Source: Oscillospiraceae bacterium
Lineage (GTDB): Bacteria > Bacillota > Clostridia > Oscillospirales > Butyricicoccaceae
Direction of reading: 5' to 3'
NCBI GenBank assembly: GCA_902797555.1
Contig: CADBTM010000036.1
Span: 1-8,546 of the forward strand
Length of the DNA stretch: 8,546 bases
Shown: positions 5,571 to 8,546 of the stretch, piece after piece
Layout: each line of letters begins with the position of its first letter
How positions within the stretch are numbered: the first letter of the stretch is position 1
The notes under the pieces: generated by a model
What the model was told of the DNA's origin: nothing
Database searches by the model: none
The model's input: the letters and a program-made list of their open reading frames with translations, nothing else
Position numbers and translations under genes: made by a program

Positions 5571-7681
5571 TGGACACCTCGATAATACAGTCCCCGGGTG
5601 GAGCGCTCGGGCATGGTCTCCGACCCGTTCTGATAGGCCTCGATAACGGCCTCGATCTCTTTCGGATTTTCCGTGGTAAAGCTGAGGCGCAGCCAGCGCA
5701 TGCCCAGACCGTTCAGTTCGTCCAGCTTGTCGGCAAGCCACAGCTTTTCCGCATTGTACAGGGTAGAGCGGCATCCGGTTTCCCGCCGGATGGGAAAGCT
5801 CCGCCCGGTTTTGTCGATGATGGCGTTGTTCCGTCCGGCGCAGGCCTTGCCGTCCCGGGCGCAGCCGTCGCCGTGGCGTTTTGTGATGCAGTTTTCGGTG
5901 ATCATCAGCGGCAGGCGGCCGTAGGCGATGATCTGGCCGTCCATGGTCAGGCTGGTGTCCCGGATCTGCGCCAGATTCATTTCGAAGGACAGGGTGCACG
6001 AGCTGAGGCCCGGCCCCCGCAGCTCCTTGACCGTCTGGGCGTTCATCACGTTGAGGCCGAAATCCCCGTGGAGGGCAAATCCCATCATTCCCACGATGGG
6101 AAGCTGGCCGATGTTGGTCACCGCCAGATCGTGTATTCCGGCGGCCTTGATCTGCTTCAGCTTGTCAAGGACGCCCTGCCATTCCCGGTCAAAAATCACT
6201 CTGTCCAGCACGGCGGCAAAGCGCAGCCCCTGCCCCGCCAGCGCGGTGATCATGTCCAGATGGGAGCAGATCTCCCCCAGAGGGAGCCAGATCATCTCCG
6301 GCCGCGCCCGCAGGATGTTGCCCGTCAGCTGGTCGGCCGAGAGGAAGGAAAAGATCCAGCCCGGCTTTCCCTCGTAGGCGGGACGGCGCAGACCGGGCTG
6401 CCATTCGCCCACCTTTCTCTCCGGGGGCTGACGGCGGACGGTGGCCAGGCCCTCCAGACACTGCCGCCGCATGGCGTTGACCGCAGCGGCCGAGGTACGC
6501 AGGCCGTCCTCCAGATCGATCTCCGGCTCGAGGGCCGAAAAGACCGTTCCCCCCGTCTTGCACAGGGAGGCGCGGATCTCGTCCTCGGTGGTGGCACGGC
6601 GCACGGCAGGCTCGGCAGGCAGGCCGGTGCATTCATAGCGGAATCCGTCCCGATCCACCGCCTCCAGAAGCATCTCCTCGCCCCCGTGGGCGGTAAAGCG
6701 CATCTGCACCGGCACGCAGGGCGGCTCGGGCTGGGGAACGTACAGTTCCTGCGCCTGCTTGTACAGCGCCTTGGCCTCCCGGCCGTTGTCCTCCTGCCGG
6801 GTGCCGAACATGGCGCTGCCCTTTTTTCCCGTGAGATATCCGTCGGTAAAGCCGTCTCTGGAAAAAACGGCCTGTAGCTGCTTCATTTCCTCCCCGGTGG
6901 GGGCGCGGCGTTCGGTGATGGCGCGCTTATAGACGTTTGTCACCAGCGCCACATATTCCGGGCGCTTCATCCGCCCCTCGATCTTGAGGGTGTGGACGCC
7001 GGCCGCCTCCAGCTCGCCCAGATGGTTTGCCAGAGAAAGATCCTTCAGACTGAGGGGGTGGCTGGGGCTCTCGCCGAAAAAGCTGTAGGCCATGCGGCAG
7101 GGCTGGGCACACAGGCCCCGGTTGCCCGACCGTCCGCCGATGGCGGCGGAAAGATAGCACTGACCGGAATAGCACATGCACAGCGCCCCGTGAACGAAGA
7201 CCTCGATCTCGATGGGGCTGTGCTTGCAGATAAACTCGATCTCCCGAAGGGGCAGCTCCCGGGAGAGCACCACCCGGGAAAAGCCCAGCTTTTGCACCGC
7301 CAGCACGCCGCCGATGTTGTGCACCGTCATCTGGGTGGAGGCGTGGATGGGCAGATCGGGCGCCAGCGCACGGATCATCCGCGCCATGCCCAGATCCTGC
7401 ACGATGAGGGCGTCCGCCCCCAGCTCGTTGAGACGCAGGATCAGCTCCTTTGCCCGCAAAAGCTCCCGGTCGGTGACCAGCGTATTCACCGTCACATAGG
7501 TCTTTACCCCCCGCAGGCGGCAATAGCGCAGGGTATCCCCCAGCTCGTCGTCGCCCACGTTTTTGGCGTTGCGGCGCGCGTTAAAGTCCCCCGTCCCGAA
7601 ATAGACGGCGTCGGCTCCGCCGCGGACGGCGGCGATGACGCTCTCCATCGAGCCGGCGGGGCTCATCAGTTCCATCGGCAT
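5567..7681 (-). CDS. U32 peptidase-family protein with DUF3656-like middle (RlhA/TrhP-type, two-part)
   Basis: A 704-residue member of peptidase family U32. Studied relatives (E. coli RlhA, TrhP; B. subtilis YrrN/YrrO; UbiU/UbiV) act in hydroxylation reactions and carry Fe-S clusters, so an rRNA or tRNA hydroxylation role is more likely than proteolysis. The N-terminal half starts MELMSPAGSMESVIAAVRGGADAVY in family style and holds the signature EVFVHGALC...SGQC (160-175), with Cys168, Cys175, Cys191 and Cys195. A middle region (about 300-440) fits DUF3656. The C-terminal part (about 440-670) looks like a second barrel-like domain with Cys598, Cys607, Cys614 and Cys637, a second possible cluster site. 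ATG 7681 is chosen by fit to the family start; GGAGAGG lies 11 bases before it, and ATG 7675 is an alternative. It begins 7 bases after zapA. Substrate is unknown. Confidence 0.9.
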   Translation of the reverse strand: MPMELMSPAGSMESVIAAVRGGADAVYFGTGDFNARRNAKNVGDDELGDTLRYCRLRGVKTYVTVNTLVTDRELLRAKELILRLNELGADALIVQDLGMARMIRALAPDLPIHASTQMTVHNIGGVLAVQKLGFSRVVLSRELPLREIEFICKHSPIEIEVFVHGALCMCYSGQCYLSAAIGGRSGNRGLCAQPCRMAYSFFGESPSHPLSLKDLSLANHLGELEAAGVHTLKIEGRMKRPEYVALVTNVYKRAITERRAPTGEEMKQLQAVFSRDGFTDGYLTGKKGSAMFGTRQEDNGREAKALYKQAQELYVPQPEPPCVPVQMRFTAHGGEEMLLEAVDRDGFRYECTGLPAEPAVRRATTEDEIRASLCKTGGTVFSALEPEIDLEDGLRTSAAAVNAMRRQCLEGLATVRRQPPERKVGEWQPGLRRPAYEGKPGWIFSFLSADQLTGNILRARPEMIWLPLGEICSHLDMITALAGQGLRFAAVLDRVIFDREWQGVLDKLKQIKAAGIHDLAVTNIGQLPIVGMMGFALHGDFGLNVMNAQTVKELRGPGLSSCTLSFEMNLAQIRDTSLTMDGQIIAYGRLPLMITENCITKRHGDGCARDGKACAGRNNAIIDKTGRSFPIRRETGCRSTLYNAEKLWLADKLDELNGLGMRWLRLSFTTENPKEIEAVIEAYQNGSETMPERSTRGLYYRGVQ

Positions 7682-7688
7682 ATGCGGC

Positions 7689-7991
7689 TCAGCCTCTCCG
7701 CGCTTCTTTTTTCAGCTTGGCCACCTCGGCACGCAGCTTGGCGCATTCCTCGGCATAGTCCTTGATCTGCACCCGCAGACCGTCGGTGGAGGCCTGTGCC
7801 TTGTAGTATTTGTCGGCGATGTTCATGGCCGCCAGCACGGTGGCCGTCAGGGTGGAAAAGGTGGTGGCCGCCTTTACCTCGCGGATGTTCTGATCCACCA
7901 GCGCGGCGCTCTTGCGGATGTGCTCCTCTCCGTCCTCGGAGACGACGGTGTAATCAAATCCGTCGATGGTTACAACCACACGATTCAGCAT
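7689..7991 (-). CDS. zapA: Cell division protein ZapA
   Basis: Small cytosolic FtsZ-binding protein that cross-links and stabilises Z-ring filaments. The product has 100 residues, typical. It opens with the ZapA globular head (RVVVTIDGFDYTVVSEDGEEHIRK split around residues 4-27: beta strand, turn, strand, helix), continues with a long helix including LTATVLAAMNIADKYYKA (48-65), and ends in a Lys/Glu-rich coiled coil (about 76-98) for dimerisation. ATG 7991 is chosen over an in-frame upstream ATG at 8009 because GGGGAGGA lies 6 bases before it and the family starts here. It is the first gene of the seven-gene unit, with its own promoter in the divergent region. Many clostridia also have zapA next to a U32/DUF3656 gene. 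Confidence 0.95.
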   Translation of the reverse strand: MLNRVVVTIDGFDYTVVSEDGEEHIRKSAALVDQNIREVKAATTFSTLTATVLAAMNIADKYYKAQASTDGLRVQIKDYAEECAKLRAEVAKLKKEARRG

Positions 7992-8039
7992 AAAAAATCC
8001 TCCCCACATTTCTTTTTGTAAACATATTTATCTGAGTAT

Positions 8040-8068
8040 ATTATACACGCTATCTTCCGCCTTGAAAA
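8040..8068 (-). promoter_or_regulatory. Promoter of the zapA-to-PBP2 unit
   Basis: Minus strand: perfect -10 TATAAT (8045-8040), 17-base spacer, weak -35 TTTTCA (8068-8063). Predicted start near 8033 gives a leader of about 40 bases to the zapA ATG. No other equally good promoter was noticed inside the unit, though I did not scan every intergenic base quantitatively. Confidence 0.65.
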
Positions 8069-8109
8069 GCCAAAAATGAAATTTTTACAAAAGAAACCCC
8101 TCCGAAAAA

Positions 8110-8138
8110 TTGATACCGGACGGCTTTTGTGATACAAT
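8110..8138 (+). promoter_or_regulatory. Promoter of the CYTH-domain gene
   Basis: Plus strand: -35 TTGATA (8110-8115), 17-base spacer, -10 TACAAT (8133-8138), one mismatch to consensus in each box. Predicted start near 8145 leaves a leader of about 20 bases before ATG 8164, with GAGG 7 bases upstream of the start. The boxes do not overlap the divergent zapA promoter; about 40 AT-rich bases separate the two -35 boxes. Confidence 0.7.
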
Positions 8139-8163
8139 GCAGGCAGAAAACCGAGGTGATGGT

Positions 8164-8546
8164 ATGGAAGTGGAAATCAAGCTGTGTCCGCCCGACCCCG
8201 CCGCCGGGCGAAGGGCTTTTTTTGACGGGGAGCTGCTGCCCTCTCAGGGCGAGACCCGCAGCATCGCCATGCGCACCGTCTATTATACCGACCCCCAGGG
8301 TCTGATCCGCAAAAACAAATGGACGCTGCGCCTCCGCCGGGAAAACGGCAGAGGGGTGGTCACCTTCAAGACCCGCCTGCGGGGGCTGTCCCGTCTGGAG
8401 CTGGACTGTGACGCCGAGGATATCGCGTCGGGCGCCGCCGCGCTGGCACAAAAGCCCGAGCTGCCCGAGGGCGCCCGGGAGCTGCTGCTCCAAGGGAGCT
8501 TTTCCCCCATGTGCGGAGCGGCTTTCACCCGGCTCGCCCGCACCTG
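8164..8546 (+). CDS. CYTH-domain protein (triphosphate tunnel metalloenzyme), N-terminal part
   Basis: Member of the CYTH superfamily, whose beta-barrel tunnel binds triphosphates with divalent metal; relatives hydrolyse inorganic triphosphate, thiamine triphosphate or make cAMP. The 127 codons visible start MEVEIKL with the family signature ExExK (Glu2, Glu4, Lys6), followed by TVYYTDPQGL (38-47), LRLRRENG (55-62), VTFKT (66-70) and RLELD (77-81), the last being the RxExE motif with Asp in place of the final Glu. These basic and acidic strands are the expected tunnel residues. The gene runs off the right edge. ATG 8164 has GAGG 7 bases upstream and its own promoter. It is the only plus-strand gene. 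An inorganic triphosphatase is the likeliest activity but the sequence alone does not decide this. Confidence 0.88.
   Translation, partial: MEVEIKLCPPDPAAGRRAFFDGELLPSQGETRSIAMRTVYYTDPQGLIRKNKWTLRLRRENGRGVVTFKTRLRGLSRLELDCDAEDIASGAAALAQKPELPEGARELLLQGSFSPMCGAAFTRLART

Noticed and set aside
5571..5999. Upstream in-frame extension of dut giving 300 residues
   Set aside because: The extension lies in U32 coding sequence in another frame, and dUTPases of this type are about 150 residues; ATG 5570 has a ribosome site.
5333..6877. A 514-codon open frame on the plus strand opposite dut and the U32 gene
   Set aside because: Pro/Arg/Gly-rich low-complexity translation antisense to two genes with clear motifs; no ribosome site or promoter.
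8050..8493. A 147-codon minus-strand open frame overlapping the CYTH gene
   Set aside because: It is antisense to a gene with a full set of CYTH motifs, covers both promoters in the divergent region, and has no recognisable features.
1..8546. CRISPR, toxin-antitoxin, phage defence, integrase or transposase content
   Set aside because: No repeated spacer structure, no direct or inverted terminal repeats, and every stretch is taken up by recognisable housekeeping genes; composition is even throughout.

Overview
The window reads as a stretch of core chromosome from a GC-rich Gram-positive anaerobe, most likely an Oscillospiraceae/Ruminococcaceae-type member of the Clostridia. This rests on the gene order zapA - U32/DUF3656 peptidase - dut - maf - mreC - mreD - PBP2 - minD-like - mgsA, strong GGAGG-type ribosome binding sites, vegetative (SigA-like) promoters, and high GC at third codon positions. 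The taxon is an inference from gene content and has not been searched. There are no RNA genes, insertion sequences, CRISPR arrays or phage genes, and no gene-free stretch over about 170 bases.

All genes but one are on the minus strand. From right to left, a seven-gene, tightly packed unit starts at a promoter near 8040-8068. It contains zapA (Z-ring accessory protein), a two-part U32 peptidase-family protein (probably an RNA-modification enzyme rather than a protease), dut (dUTPase), maf (nucleotide pyrophosphatase), mreC and mreD (elongasome scaffold), and a class B transpeptidase of the PBP2/MrdA type. Three junctions are 4-base ATGA/GTGA overlaps, and the others are 1, 7 and 18 bases apart, so the seven genes are probably co-transcribed and partly translationally coupled. 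The unit links Z-ring assembly, nucleotide-pool cleaning and side-wall peptidoglycan synthesis.

After the PBP2 gene there is a 105-base AT-rich gap with two overlapping promoter-like sequences. It is followed by a second minus-strand unit: a MinD-family ATPase and, 36 bases later, the start of mgsA (methylglyoxal synthase), which is cut by the left edge. On the right, a plus-strand gene for a CYTH-domain (triphosphate tunnel) protein diverges from zapA with its own good promoter and runs off the right edge.

I see no new multi-gene system. The most interesting item is the MinD homologue. It stands alone, with no minC or minE beside it. It aligns without gaps to E. coli MinD through residue 155 and keeps all ATPase residues. 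However, it has lost the acidic pair at 152/154 and ends before the membrane-targeting helix, so it may be a repurposed ATPase rather than part of an ordinary Min system. Other points are an mre cluster without mreB, two cysteine quartets in the U32 protein, and unusual residues in the phosphate-binding loops of MgsA.
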